A DNA stretch of 64,000 nucleotides from Verticiella sediminum (lineage in GTDB: Bacteria > Pseudomonadota > Gammaproteobacteria > Burkholderiales > Burkholderiaceae_B): contig NZ_VLTJ01000001.1 in assembly GCF_007558815.1 (NCBI RefSeq), forward strand, positions 1 to 64,000. Direction: 5' to 3'. The notes below the pieces were generated by a model, which saw only the letters and a program-made list of their open reading frames with translations, was not told the DNA's origin and ran no database searches. Positions 36,407 to 45,302 of this stretch are shown here, one piece after another. Within the stretch, counting starts at the first letter, position 1, and each line of letters starts with the position of its first letter. The position numbers and the translations under genes were made by a program.

Positions 36407-37633
36407 ATGCCCGCCGACGGCACGCCGCGCTCGCTCGCCATTCCCCGCGGCACCATCCTGCTGCTCGCCCTGGCGGGCTTCTTCAGCTCTTCGGCGCTGC
36501 GCGTGTGCGACGCCCTGCTGCCCCGGCTGTCCGAGGAGTTCCAGCGCACGCCGGGCGAGGTCAGCCACGTGGTCACCGGCTTCGCCCTGGCGTACGGGCT
36601 GATGCAGCTCGTCTTCGGGCCGCTCGCCGACCGCTACGGCAAGATGCGGCTGATGTGCCATGCGCTGGTGGGCTGTGCGGTCGCCTCGGTGATCGCAGCG
36701 GTGGCCTTCAACTTCCACGCCCTGGTCGCCGCGCGCGTGCTGTGGGGCGCCGCCGCGGCCGGGATCATTCCGCTCGCCATGGCCTGGATCGGCGACGCCA
36801 TGCCCTACGAGGAGCGGCAGACCACGCTGGCCCGCTTCATGACCGGCACGCTCACCGGCATGATTGCCGGGCAGCTCGTCGGCGGCGTGTTCGCCGACCT
36901 GGCCGCCGGCTGGCGCGGCGCGTTCGCGCTGTTCACCCTGGGCTATCTGTGCATCGCGATCCTCCTGGCCAGGCGTGCCGCGGGCATCACGGTGGGCAAT
37001 ACGCCCCAGCCGCAGACGGGCCAGGGCTTCGCCGGCAAGCTCGCCACCGTGCTGGGCGAGCCGTGGGCGCGGGTGGTGCTGCTCGCCGTATTCGTCGAGG
37101 GCCTGTTCCTGCTCGGACCGCTGGCCTACATTCCCACCCTGCTGCACGACACCTTCGGCATCCCGCTGGTGCTGGCCGCCGGCCTGACGGCGTGCAACGC
37201 GCTGGGCGGGCTGCTCTACGCCCTCAATGCCAAGCGCATCGTGACGCGCCTGGGCGAACGGCGCATGGTGTTCCTGGGGGGCCTGTTCGCCGGCGTGGGC
37301 TTTCTGGCCTGGATGGCGATGCCGCACTGGGTCTGGGCGGCACCGGCCGCCTTCGTGCTCGGCTTCGGCACCTATCTGTTCCACAACACGCTGCAAACGC
37401 ACGCCACGCAGATGGCGCCGTCGGTGCGTGGCAGCGCCGTCTCGGTGTTCGCCTTCTGCCTGTTCGTCGGCCAGGCCCTGGGCGTGCTGCTGGCCGGCAG
37501 CCTGATCGACAGCCTGGGCTTCGCCTTGCCCTTGCTGCTGCCGGCGGTCGTGTTGCCGCTGACGGGCGCGGCTTTCGCCCGGGCGCTGCGGCGGCGGACG
37601 GCCCTGCGGCGCGCCTCGGCCAGCGCCAAATAG
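36407..37633 (+). CDS. MFS transporter, Bcr/CflA or DHA1-like
   Basis: 408 residues and about 12 membrane segments. The loop 2-3 motif is FGPLADRYGKMRLM. The next segments are AARVLWGAAAAGIIPLAMAWIGD and GQLVGGVFADLAAGWRGAFALF, typical of the DHA1 drug-exporter group. No substrate can be read. It follows pyrE by 8 bases. Confidence 0.88.
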   Translation: MPADGTPRSLAIPRGTILLLALAGFFSSSALRVCDALLPRLSEEFQRTPGEVSHVVTGFALAYGLMQLVFGPLADRYGKMRLMCHALVGCAVASVIAAVAFNFHALVAARVLWGAAAAGIIPLAMAWIGDAMPYEERQTTLARFMTGTLTGMIAGQLVGGVFADLAAGWRGAFALFTLGYLCIAILLARRAAGITVGNTPQPQTGQGFAGKLATVLGEPWARVVLLAVFVEGLFLLGPLAYIPTLLHDTFGIPLVLAAGLTACNALGGLLYALNAKRIVTRLGERRMVFLGGLFAGVGFLAWMAMPHWVWAAPAAFVLGFGTYLFHNTLQTHATQMAPSVRGSAVSVFAFCLFVGQALGVLLAGSLIDSLGFALPLLLPAVVLPLTGAAFARALRRRTALRRASASAK

Positions 37634-37660
37634 CTTCGGCGCCGCACGAGAAGAGGCGCG

Positions 37661-38503
37661 TCAGCGGGTATCCGCCCCGCCTTGCCCGCGGCTTTGCGCC
37701 ATGTGGCCCAGATAGGCCAGCAAGGCGTCGAGGTCTGCCTGCGGCAGGATGTTCTCGTCGAAAGCCGGCATGCGCGCCTGCGGCCAGTGACGCAGGGCCT
37801 GCGGATCGCGGAGGTACATGCGCAGGGCGTCGGCGATCATGTACTCGGTGGGGCTGTGCGGCTGGTTGAGATCGGGCCCCATGCTGGCGTCGCCCTGCCC
37901 GTTCAGCGTGTGGCAGACCATGCAGTGAGTGCGGAACACCTGAAAGCCCCGCCAGACGGGGCTGTCCTCGCTGGTGCCTGCCTGCGGCTGCATGGCGGGG
38001 AAGCGTTCCGCCGCCGGCGCGACCAGCCGCAGGGCGGCCATCTGGTAAGGCCATTGCTCGGGCACGATGCCGCCGGCCGCCGGGTTGGTCCAGACGAGGT
38101 AGAACGGGCCCGCGCTCGGCTTGCCCTCGCCGAGGGCCGGCCAGGGTTGGCCTGGCGGCTCGATGGCGAGCCAGGCGCGGGCGCCGGCGGGATCGGTGGC
38201 GAGCAGCGGTGCGGCCGCAAGATCGGCAACGAAGCCGTCCAGCGCCACGGCCTGCAGGGTGGCCTCGGGCGCGACACCTTCGAGCAGCGCGGCGATCGGC
38301 ACAGCGCGATACCGCATATCCCGCTTGTAGGCGACATCGGCCGGGATTTCCACTGCCTGGGCATCGGGACGGGCCAGCAGTTCCTCGGTGGAGACGGTGC
38401 GCTGGCCAGCACCGGCTTGCACGGCAAGGGTCGCCGCCTGCGCGGCGGCGCTCGCCGCGAGGCTACAGGCGACGACGAGCAGGGGCAGGCACAGGGTACG
38501 CAT
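37661..38503 (-). CDS. cytochrome c with N-terminal molybdopterin-domain-like region
   Basis: 280 residues with a signal peptide (MRTLCLPLLVVACSLAASAA). The C-terminal 100 residues are a monohaem cytochrome c: FRTHCMVCHTLNGQGD (CMVCH) with a later Met ligand candidate in ARMPAFDENILP. The middle (about 25-165; RDMRYRAVPIAALLEG, VALDGFVADLAAAPLLA) resembles sulfite-oxidase-like molybdopterin-binding domains but lacks the cofactor Cys, and may be a cofactor-free version. Likely periplasmic electron transfer; its redox partner is unknown. The neighbours are not redox genes. Confidence 0.78.
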   Translation of the reverse strand: MRTLCLPLLVVACSLAASAAAQAATLAVQAGAGQRTVSTEELLARPDAQAVEIPADVAYKRDMRYRAVPIAALLEGVAPEATLQAVALDGFVADLAAAPLLATDPAGARAWLAIEPPGQPWPALGEGKPSAGPFYLVWTNPAAGGIVPEQWPYQMAALRLVAPAAERFPAMQPQAGTSEDSPVWRGFQVFRTHCMVCHTLNGQGDASMGPDLNQPHSPTEYMIADALRMYLRDPQALRHWPQARMPAFDENILPQADLDALLAYLGHMAQSRGQGGADTR

Positions 38504-38641
38504 GGCGGGACGACCTCGGAAGGCATGACAGGGCACGATCGAGGCAGTCTACCGGCGAGCCCCTGCAGTATCAATCCGTAACGGCTCCGGCGACAGCGCC
38601 GGGGCTCGGCACACCGGAAAGACCGCCAGTGCGGCGCGCGT

Positions 38642-39646
38642 TCAATCCGGCCCCGCCCTCACGCACAGCATGGGCTTGCCCAGCGAACGGCGCGCTTGCA
38701 GCGCGGCGTGCGCCTGCTCGACGTCGTCCAGGGTGTGGCGTGTACCGATCGTCACGCACAGGCCGCCGTCGAGCAGCGCGCCGAAGATGGCATCGGCGCG
38801 GCGCTGCAGGGTCGCGGCGTCGGGCAGGTGATCGGCCAGCCTGGGCCGGGTGAGGAACAGCGAACCGGCCTCGCCCAGCTCAAGCGGGTCGAGGTCACGC
38901 ACCGCGCCCGACACCGCGCCGTAGTTCACCACCAGTCCACTGCGCCGCGTGGCCCGGAAGCTGTGGCGCAAGGTGCTGGCGCCCACGGCGTCGAACACCA
39001 CATCGCAGCCTGCGCCCTGCGTGACGCGCAGTACGTCGTCGACGAAGCCGCCGGCCTCGCCGTAGCCGAACACGTGGTCGGCGCCGTGGGCGCGCGCCAC
39101 CTCGGCCTTCTGCGCCGAACTGGTGGTGGCCAGGACCGTAGCGCCGGCCCGCTTGGCCAGTTGCACCAGGATCTGGCCGATGCCGCCGGAAGCGGCGTGC
39201 ACCAGGCATTGCATGCCGGGGCCGATGCGGCCGACGTCGTGCAGCAGATAATGCGCCGTGCAGCCATGAAACAGCGTGGCCGCGGCCATCTCCAGCGGCA
39301 AGGCGTCGGGCACGCGGGCAAGCCGGGCGGCCGGCACCACCGCGTACTCGGCATAGCTGCCCCAGACGATGCACCAGGCCACCCGGTCGCCCGGCCGCAC
39401 GCCGGCCACGCCCGGCCCGGTCTCGCACACCACGCCAGCGCCCTCCATGCCCAGCGTGCAGGGCAGACGGACGGGGTACGTGCGCGAATCGGCATACTTG
39501 CCTTGCCGGGTATGCACGTCCATGAAGTTGACGCCAGCGTGCCGCACCTCGACCAGCACCTCGCCGGGCCCCGGCCGCGGCACGGGCAGCTCGCCCCGGC
39601 GCAGCACCTCAGGGCCACCGTAGCGCTCGATCCAGATCGCTTTCAT
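38642..39646 (-). CDS. quinone oxidoreductase, zinc-independent MDR family
   Basis: 334 residues. GVNFMDVHTRQGKY and LGMEGAGVV start the GroES-like domain; the NADPH fold has CLVHAASGGIGQILVQLAKRAGA. No structural or catalytic zinc-ligand set is visible, as in QOR enzymes that reduce quinones or enones by NADPH. It overlaps the GntR stop by 4 bases (39643-39646), so it is in the GntR operon and may be regulated with it. Confidence 0.9.
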   Translation of the reverse strand: MKAIWIERYGGPEVLRRGELPVPRPGPGEVLVEVRHAGVNFMDVHTRQGKYADSRTYPVRLPCTLGMEGAGVVCETGPGVAGVRPGDRVAWCIVWGSYAEYAVVPAARLARVPDALPLEMAAATLFHGCTAHYLLHDVGRIGPGMQCLVHAASGGIGQILVQLAKRAGATVLATTSSAQKAEVARAHGADHVFGYGEAGGFVDDVLRVTQGAGCDVVFDAVGASTLRHSFRATRRSGLVVNYGAVSGAVRDLDPLELGEAGSLFLTRPRLADHLPDAATLQRRADAIFGALLDGGLCVTIGTRHTLDDVEQAHAALQARRSLGKPMLCVRAGPD

Positions 39647-40398
39647 CGCGCACCCACCTTGGCGTCGGCGGCTTCCAGCAGATACAGATGCAGCGCACGC
39701 AGGTGCTCGGACATCAGTTCGGCGGCGGCGTCGGCGTTGCGCGCGCGCAGTTCGCCGATCACCGCACGCTGCACCTGCAGGGTCAACGGCCTGGGCGGGA
39801 CGTTCACGCGGTTCAGAATGCCCAACACGATCTCGGTCAGCGAATCCATGAACATGATCATCACTTCGTTGCGCGCGGCGCGGCTGAGCAATCCATAGAA
39901 CGCCACGAGCTGGACGCGGCGGCGTTCAAAATCGCCGGCGCGCTCGAGCTGCTCGGTCTGCGCGATGCTGTCTTCCAGGGCCTGGAAGTCGGCCTCGGTG
40001 CCGCGTTCGCAGGCCAGCCGCACCACGGCATCGGTGACGATGACGCGGCTCTCGGTCAGCGCCTGCAGGGAGATGCTGCCCAGGTACACCATGTCGCGGA
40101 TCGAGCGCGTCACCACGGCCGGGTCGCCCTCGCGGATGAAGGCGCCGCCCTTGACGCCTTTGCGCAGTTCCACCAGGCCCGCGATCTCCAGGCTGCGCAG
40201 CGCCTCGCGCACCGCGGGGCGGCCGGCGCCGAGCTGGACGGCGAGCTCGCGCTCCGCGGGCAGTTTGTCGCCGGGGCGCAGCGTGCCTTCCTGCAGGCGC
40301 GCGCGGATCTGCCCGCAGATTTCCTCGAAGAGGCGCGGCGCCTTCGTGGCTGTCGGCGGAGATACCAGCGTGGCGAGATCGTTGCGGTCGGCGTTCAT
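39643..40398 (-). CDS. GntR/FadR family regulator, FCD domain
   Basis: 251 residues. The DNA-binding domain is EEICGQIRARLQEGTLRPGDKLPAERELAVQLGAGRPAVREALRSLEIAGLV, of the FadR subfamily type. The FCD domain follows. It is probably the regulator of the neighbouring aromatic region: FadR-subfamily proteins bind TGGT...ACCA-type sites, and such a palindrome occurs at 45303-45331. Start ATG at 40398. Confidence 0.9.
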   Translation of the reverse strand: MNADRNDLATLVSPPTATKAPRLFEEICGQIRARLQEGTLRPGDKLPAERELAVQLGAGRPAVREALRSLEIAGLVELRKGVKGGAFIREGDPAVVTRSIRDMVYLGSISLQALTESRVIVTDAVVRLACERGTEADFQALEDSIAQTEQLERAGDFERRRVQLVAFYGLLSRAARNEVMIMFMDSLTEIVLGILNRVNVPPRPLTLQVQRAVIGELRARNADAAAELMSEHLRALHLYLLEAADAKVGAR

Positions 40399-40468
40399 GG
40401 CGTGCAGCCCGCCGGCGAGGCCGGCCGGGCTTGGGGATAAAGCCGTATTAGACCAGCGATGGCGGGCA

Positions 40469-41449
40469 TCACTCCGGCGTGACGCCGGCCGCCTTGACCA
40501 TCTCGGCCGTGCTGGCATTGTCGGCCGCGATCGTCGCGCGCAACTGCTCGCCGTCGCCGACCACCACGGCCAGTCCCTTGGAAGTGGCGTGCTTCTCCGC
40601 GAAATCGGGATCGTCCAGGACTTCCTTGATGCCGTTGCGCAGCTTGTCGACGATCTCGGGCGGCGTGCCGGCGGGCGCGAACAGCGCATACCAGATCGAG
40701 GTCTTCACATACGGCAGGCCCTGCTCGGTCGTGGTGGACACGTCGGGGAACTGCGCCACGCGCTCGTCGCCCGCAACGGCCAGCGGCTTGATCTTGCCCG
40801 CGTCGATCAGCGGCTGGACCACCGCGACGCTGCCGCTGCCCAGGTTGACCTCGCCGGCGGCGAGCGCCGTGAGGTTCGGCGTGATGCCCTTGTACGGGAT
40901 GTGCAGCAGGTCGAGCTTCTCGCGCTCGTTGATGGTTTCGAACAGCAGGTGCGGCTGACTGCCGTTGCCGAACGAGCCGAAGCTCAACGAACCCGGCTTG
41001 TCGCGCGCCAGTTGCAGGGCGTCCTCGAGCGTGTCGGCGGGCAGGCCCGCGTTGGCGACGACCAGTTGGTCGGCCCGCACCATCATGGTGATCGGCACGA
41101 AGTCCTTGTCCGGATCGTAGGGCAGGTTCTTGAACAGGTAGCGGTTGCCCACCATGGTCTGGTTCACGGTGGCAAGCAGCGTGTAGCCGTCGGGCCGCGC
41201 GCGCGCCACGGCGGACGCGCCGATCAAGGAGCCGGCGCCGGGCCGGTTCTCCACGACGAAGGGCTGGCCCCAGCGCTGTGCCAGCTCGGCGCCCACCGCG
41301 CGCACGAGGACATCGATGCCGCCGCCCGGATCGAACGGCACGATGACGCTGATGGGGCGCGCCGGATAGGCCGCGGTGTCGGCGGCCTGGGCCGTGCCGG
41401 CGCAGAGCAGGGCGGCGGCCAGAGCCGCGGTGTGCAACAGGGATTTCAT
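40469..41449 (-). CDS. Bug/TctC-family solute-binding protein
   Basis: 326 residues with a signal peptide ending AGTAQAADT. The Bug signature is present: RPISVIVPFDPGGGIDVLVRAVG, VVENRPGAGSLIGASAVARARPDG and LPYDPDKDFVPITMM. These periplasmic proteins bind carboxylates, often for tripartite tricarboxylate transporters, but most in this family are orphans. No TctA/B genes are near. It probably recognises the aromatic acid or an intermediate of the cluster. Strong GGAGGAG site before the ATG. Confidence 0.92.
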   Translation of the reverse strand: MKSLLHTAALAAALLCAGTAQAADTAAYPARPISVIVPFDPGGGIDVLVRAVGAELAQRWGQPFVVENRPGAGSLIGASAVARARPDGYTLLATVNQTMVGNRYLFKNLPYDPDKDFVPITMMVRADQLVVANAGLPADTLEDALQLARDKPGSLSFGSFGNGSQPHLLFETINEREKLDLLHIPYKGITPNLTALAAGEVNLGSGSVAVVQPLIDAGKIKPLAVAGDERVAQFPDVSTTTEQGLPYVKTSIWYALFAPAGTPPEIVDKLRNGIKEVLDDPDFAEKHATSKGLAVVVGDGEQLRATIAADNASTAEMVKAAGVTPE

Positions 41450-41475
41450 GGTCTTCTCCTCCTCCAACGTTTCAG

Positions 41476-41505
41476 GCGGGCCTGGCCGCGCAGGGCCATG
41501 CCCGC
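41476..41505. other. intergenic hairpin between FAH and Bug genes
   Basis: Stem GCGGGC-C-TGGCC / GGCCA-T-GCCCGC with a 6-base loop, 11 paired bases and one mismatch. There is no T-tract, so it is not an intrinsic terminator. It may be an mRNA stability or attenuation structure, or simply part of a repeated element, since a 42-bp repeat copy lies 20 bases further on. Confidence 0.5.
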
Positions 41506-41524
41506 TTGTGAGTGCGACGCTTTC

Positions 41525-41566
41525 GCCTGGCGAATCCGAGCGGCATGCAGGCCGCGAGGTGGACCA
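41525..41566 (+). repeat. 42-bp intergenic repeat, copy B
   Basis: 38 of 42 bases match 33944-33985. This copy lies in the 138-base gap between the Bug protein gene and the FAH gene, 20 bases beyond the hairpin at 41476-41505. A GCGGC-atgcag-GCCGC stem is possible here. Confidence 0.75.
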
Positions 41567-41587
41567 GGCTTGCGTTTGGACCCGTGG

Positions 41588-42475
41588 TCAATACGGCCTG
41601 GGCGCCCGCACCGCGCGCTCGCGCACGTCCAGCGTCATGTCGCCGACGCCTTCGATGGCGATGCGCACGCGGTCGCCCGGGGCGAACGGCCCGACGCCTT
41701 CGGGCGTGCCGGTCGCGATCACGTCGCCCGGCTGCAGCGGCAGCACCGAGGACACCAGCTCGATCAACTCGGCGATGCCGACGATCATCTCGGCCGTGTT
41801 GGCGGACTGGCGCAGCTCGCCGTTGACCCAGAGCCGGTTCGCCAGGGCCTGCGGCTCGGGCACCTCGTCGGCCGTCACCAGCCAGGGGCCCAGCGGCGTG
41901 AAGCCGGCGAAGGACTTGCGCATGGAGCGCTCTTCCTCGGCCACGCCCTTCTCGATGCGCATGGTGGCGTCGATCAGGCAGGCATAGCCGAACACATAGT
42001 CCATGGCCTCTTCGCGCGGCACGTCGCGCGCCGGCTTGCCGATGATCACGGCGAGTTCGGATTCGTGATCGAACCGGCGCGCCGAACCGCGCGGCAGTTC
42101 GATCGCGCCGCCGGCGCCCACCAGCGAGCCGGGGGCCTTCAGGAAGAAGCCCTGCTCGCGGGCGCTGCGGCCGCCCTGGGTGACCGCGCGCGAGCCCAGC
42201 TCGCCGATGTGCTTGCGATAGTTCGCCGGCGCCGCGAAGACGTGGCGGGGAGCCGGGTTGGGCGGCAGCAGCGTCACCTGGGACAAGGGGATCGCGGCTG
42301 CGCTCTCGGCCGCCTGCTGCAAGGCCTGGGCGGTATCGGCCCAATGGGCGATCAGCCAGTTCATGCGCTGCGCGGGCAGGGCGTCCAGGAATGCGGGCAG
42401 CGCCGCGGTGGCGTCGCGCACCGTGTCGCCCTGCACCAGGCCGATGCGATAGTCGTCGTAGACAGCGATCTTCAT
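41588..42475 (-). CDS. fumarylacetoacetate hydrolase (FAH) family hydrolase
   Basis: 295 residues. FAH-fold residues: PRHVFAAPANYRKHIGE, FDHESELAVIIGKPARD (metal Glu pair), DVIATGTPEGVGPF. Members hydrolyse fumarylpyruvate, maleylpyruvate or acylpyruvates, or decarboxylate related acids. The neighbouring gentisate-type dioxygenase suggests the ring-cleavage product as substrate. The start overlaps the dioxygenase stop by 4 bases (42472-42475). It follows the dioxygenase in the operon. Confidence 0.9.
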   Translation of the reverse strand: MKIAVYDDYRIGLVQGDTVRDATAALPAFLDALPAQRMNWLIAHWADTAQALQQAAESAAAIPLSQVTLLPPNPAPRHVFAAPANYRKHIGELGSRAVTQGGRSAREQGFFLKAPGSLVGAGGAIELPRGSARRFDHESELAVIIGKPARDVPREEAMDYVFGYACLIDATMRIEKGVAEEERSMRKSFAGFTPLGPWLVTADEVPEPQALANRLWVNGELRQSANTAEMIVGIAELIELVSSVLPLQPGDVIATGTPEGVGPFAPGDRVRIAIEGVGDMTLDVRERAVRAPRPY

Positions 42476-43548
42476 GTTTGCTCTTCGATGGTTTGGTGCC
42501 CGCCCAGCGCCTGCTCGCGGTAGTAGCCCAGGGCCTGCATGGCGGGAATGTCGTTGACCTGGAACAGCACGGCATCCTCGCCCGTGTCGTTGTGGTGCTC
42601 GTGCCAGGCCCAGGGCTGCACGGTGAGGAAGTCGCCCGGCGCCCAGTCGTAGCGGCGGCCGTCGACGATGGTGCTGCCGTGGCCGCGCACGATGTAGTAC
42701 AGCTTGCTGCCGGTGTGGCGGCGCGCCTGGGTGCGCGCGCCGGCGCGCAGCTTCTGCAGGCGCATCCCCATGGTGCGCATGGCCGGCCCGCCGTTGCGCG
42801 GGTTCTGGTACTCGAGCACGACATCGTCGTAGGGGTCGGCCGGCAATGCGGCCGCGCGCTCCAGCGCCGCCATGGCCATGTCGGCCGGGTAGGCCAGCAA
42901 GGGATTCGGGCCATCGCGCTCGCCCGGGTCCACCGGACGCATCAGCCCGCTGCCGAACTCGCGGAACGAGCGGTCGGGCACCTCGGCTACCGGCTGCATC
43001 CTGTCGGGATAGCCTTCGAAGAATGTGCCGTGCACGGCGCGCATCAGCGAGATGTCGAGCACGTCGAGCCAGATCATGGGCTCGCTGCCCTTGTGCACGT
43101 GGTCGTGCCAGGTCATGGCCGGCGTGAGGACCAGGTCGCCCTCGTGCATGGGATAGCATTCGCCGTCCACCGTGGTGGTGGCACCCCCGCCCTTCATGAT
43201 GAAGCGAAAGGCGCTGGCGGTATGGCGATGCGCCTCGGCGACCTCGCCGGGCAGGATCACCTGGATCGAGGCCCAGAAGGTGTGGGTGGTGCCGTAGGGC
43301 AGCCCCGGATTCTGCAGGCGCAGCGTGCGCCGCATGCCGGCCGAGCCGAGCGCGATCTCGCGGCCCAGGCGCTCGAGCAGCGGCTCGAGATCGCGCCAGC
43401 GCCAATGCACCGTCTGCGTGGCCGACGATGGCTCGCGCGTGAACAGCGGTGGGTCGTCGGGCTGGTGCACCCGGCAGTGGTAGCGCGCCAGATCCTGCTT
43501 GAGCGCCTGGCGGGCCGCGGCGTCGGACATGGCAGTGTCGTGTCCCAT
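42472..43548 (-). CDS. gentisate 1,2-dioxygenase-like cupin
   Basis: 358 residues in two cupin domains. Iron ligands in domain 1: AEAHRHTASAFRFIMKGGG with a later His in LVLTPAMTWHDHVHKG. Domain 2 resembles it (ARRHTGSKLYYIVRGHGS, then WAWHEHHN). It fits gentisate and 1-hydroxy-2-naphthoate/salicylate dioxygenases, which open the ring with Fe(II). No maleylpyruvate isomerase is seen nearby. A strong site (CGGAGAC) precedes the ATG at 43548. It lies between the FAH and the FAD monooxygenase genes. Confidence 0.88.
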   Translation of the reverse strand: MGHDTAMSDAAARQALKQDLARYHCRVHQPDDPPLFTREPSSATQTVHWRWRDLEPLLERLGREIALGSAGMRRTLRLQNPGLPYGTTHTFWASIQVILPGEVAEAHRHTASAFRFIMKGGGATTTVDGECYPMHEGDLVLTPAMTWHDHVHKGSEPMIWLDVLDISLMRAVHGTFFEGYPDRMQPVAEVPDRSFREFGSGLMRPVDPGERDGPNPLLAYPADMAMAALERAAALPADPYDDVVLEYQNPRNGGPAMRTMGMRLQKLRAGARTQARRHTGSKLYYIVRGHGSTIVDGRRYDWAPGDFLTVQPWAWHEHHNDTGEDAVLFQVNDIPAMQALGYYREQALGGHQTIEEQT

Positions 43549-43594
43549 TTCAGTCTCCGTGCAGCGAACGTGGTGAGCGTGGGGGGCGTTTCAT

Positions 43595-45241
43595 TCAGTT
43601 CACCTCCTGTGGCACGGACGCAGCCACACCGCGTACGGTGTCGATCAGCGCCGCGCAATTCCTTGGCAAGGCGTCGTCGCGCCAGGCGACCTGCCCGTCG
43701 GGCCGCACCAGTACCAGGCGCTTTTCGTACAAGGCGGCCGCCTCGGCATGATCGATGTCGATCACCTCCAGCGGCATGCCGACGCCGGCGGCGGCCTGCA
43801 CGAGCGGGCCCGCGTCCGGCGGGCTGGCGCCGAAACGCAGCAGCACGAAGCCGCGGCCGTAACGGTCGAGGATGGAATCGCCCTCGCCCAGCCAGACGTG
43901 CGGCGCGCGCGAGCCGGGCCGGGCGGTGGGGGTATAGGTGGAAACTTCGTCGGGCGGGCGCGGCGTGCCGTCAGGCACGACGATGGGCGAGCCTTCATAG
44001 ACGTAGCCCAGGTGCACGCCGATGGAATACCACTCGCGCCGCATCATCTCGGTATAGCGGGCGCCGTACTCCCGGCGCGCGGCCTCGGCTTCGGGGCCAC
44101 TGCCCTCGAACATGATCGGGTCCGGCCGCAGGATGCGCGGCGAGAGCATGCGGCGCAGGTTCTCGCCCGCCTCGCCCACGTTGCGCACCGCCACCGGACG
44201 CTGCTCGATGTCGTAGGTGGCGGGCAACTGCGCGCCGCCCCAACCCTGCACGCAGGCCGCCAGCTTCCAGGACAGGTTGACCGCGTCGAGGATGCCGGTA
44301 TTCATCCCGAAGCCGCCCGTGGGCGAGGTCAGGTGGGCAGCGTCACCGGCGATGAACACGTTGCCGCGGCCATAGCTTTCGGCCACGAGCTGGCGCCGCA
44401 CCCATGGCAGCATGGAAAGGATCTCGAAGTCGAACTCGCGTCCTACCGCGCGCACGATGGCGCGGCGCGCCTCCTCCTCGGTGAGGGTGCGGCGCTGCTC
44501 GTCGCCGACCAGCGAGAAGCGCCACTGGTCGCGCCCGTCGATGGCGACCAGCGTGGCCCAGGTGCCCTCCGGGCCGATGAAGATGTAGCGGTACGCGGGC
44601 GCCTTGTCGTGCAGGCGCTCCAACCCCGCGCAGCGGAAGATGATGTTGGTGGTGTAGGTGAGCACGGCATCGCCCTGCATGGCGATGCCCAGCGCCTGGC
44701 GCACCACGCTCGCGCCGCCGTCGCAGCCGACCAGATAGCGCGCGGTGATCGTGCTCTGCGTTCCGTCGCCCACGTTGTGCACGGTGGCGACCACGCGCTC
44801 GCCCTCGTCGCGAAAGCCGACCAGCTCGCGCTGGTAGCGTAGCTGCACCTGGGGAAAGCCGGCGGCGAACCGCCGCAGCACCGGATCGAAGAAATTCTGC
44901 GGACAGCGCTCGCGCTTCTGCGGGCTCTGCGGCGGGCAGCGCTCCTGGCTGGGCGGCGGAAACGGCTCGCGGCCGAATTCGTAGCCGTTGAGATCGGTGA
45001 CCCAGGCGCAGTCCTGCGGGTAGTCCCGGTTGTAGCCGGCCTCGTGCACCCACGGCACGATGCCCCAGCGCCGGCAGAACTCCATGCTGCGGATCCCGAC
45101 CATGTCCATCTTGGGCTGGGCGACCGTGCCATCGGTACGCTCGATCAGCATGCAGTCCACGCCCCGCCAGCCGAGATCGCCGGCCAGCGCCAGCCCCACC
45201 GGGCCGCCGCCGACGATCAGAACGGACGTATCGACATTCAT
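43595..45241 (-). CDS. FAD-dependent aromatic monooxygenase, MhpA/PheA-like
   Basis: 548 residues. FAD-binding motifs: TSVLIVGGGPVGLALAGDL (GxGxxG), a central DG-type motif near RYLVGCDGGASVVRQALG, and GNVFIAGDAAHLTSPTGGFGMNTGI (GD motif). C-terminal thioredoxin-like domain (after about 450) is usual in 3-hydroxyphenylpropionate and phenol hydroxylases. It likely hydroxylates an aromatic acid to a dihydroxy compound for the dioxygenase next to it. The ATG at 45241 has a GAGAGAG site. Confidence 0.9.
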   Translation of the reverse strand: MNVDTSVLIVGGGPVGLALAGDLGWRGVDCMLIERTDGTVAQPKMDMVGIRSMEFCRRWGIVPWVHEAGYNRDYPQDCAWVTDLNGYEFGREPFPPPSQERCPPQSPQKRERCPQNFFDPVLRRFAAGFPQVQLRYQRELVGFRDEGERVVATVHNVGDGTQSTITARYLVGCDGGASVVRQALGIAMQGDAVLTYTTNIIFRCAGLERLHDKAPAYRYIFIGPEGTWATLVAIDGRDQWRFSLVGDEQRRTLTEEEARRAIVRAVGREFDFEILSMLPWVRRQLVAESYGRGNVFIAGDAAHLTSPTGGFGMNTGILDAVNLSWKLAACVQGWGGAQLPATYDIEQRPVAVRNVGEAGENLRRMLSPRILRPDPIMFEGSGPEAEAARREYGARYTEMMRREWYSIGVHLGYVYEGSPIVVPDGTPRPPDEVSTYTPTARPGSRAPHVWLGEGDSILDRYGRGFVLLRFGASPPDAGPLVQAAAGVGMPLEVIDIDHAEAAALYEKRLVLVRPDGQVAWRDDALPRNCAALIDTVRGVAASVPQEVN

Positions 45242-45302
45242 CCTCACTCTCTCCGGAGTGGCGCGCCGCGCTGCTGTCGCGAACGGGTCCCGGCACGCCG
45301 TT

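Noticed and set aside
39965-42523. 852-residue open frame on the + strand across the FAH/Bug/GntR genes
   Set aside because: Antisense to several well-supported genes; no domain, Arg/Ala/His-rich shadow composition.
41588-43405. A possible fusion protein of the FAH hydrolase with an extra 310-residue N-terminal part
   Set aside because: The upstream part is a second-frame reading of the gentisate-type dioxygenase; the real FAH start is at 42475 with a normal 4-base overlap.
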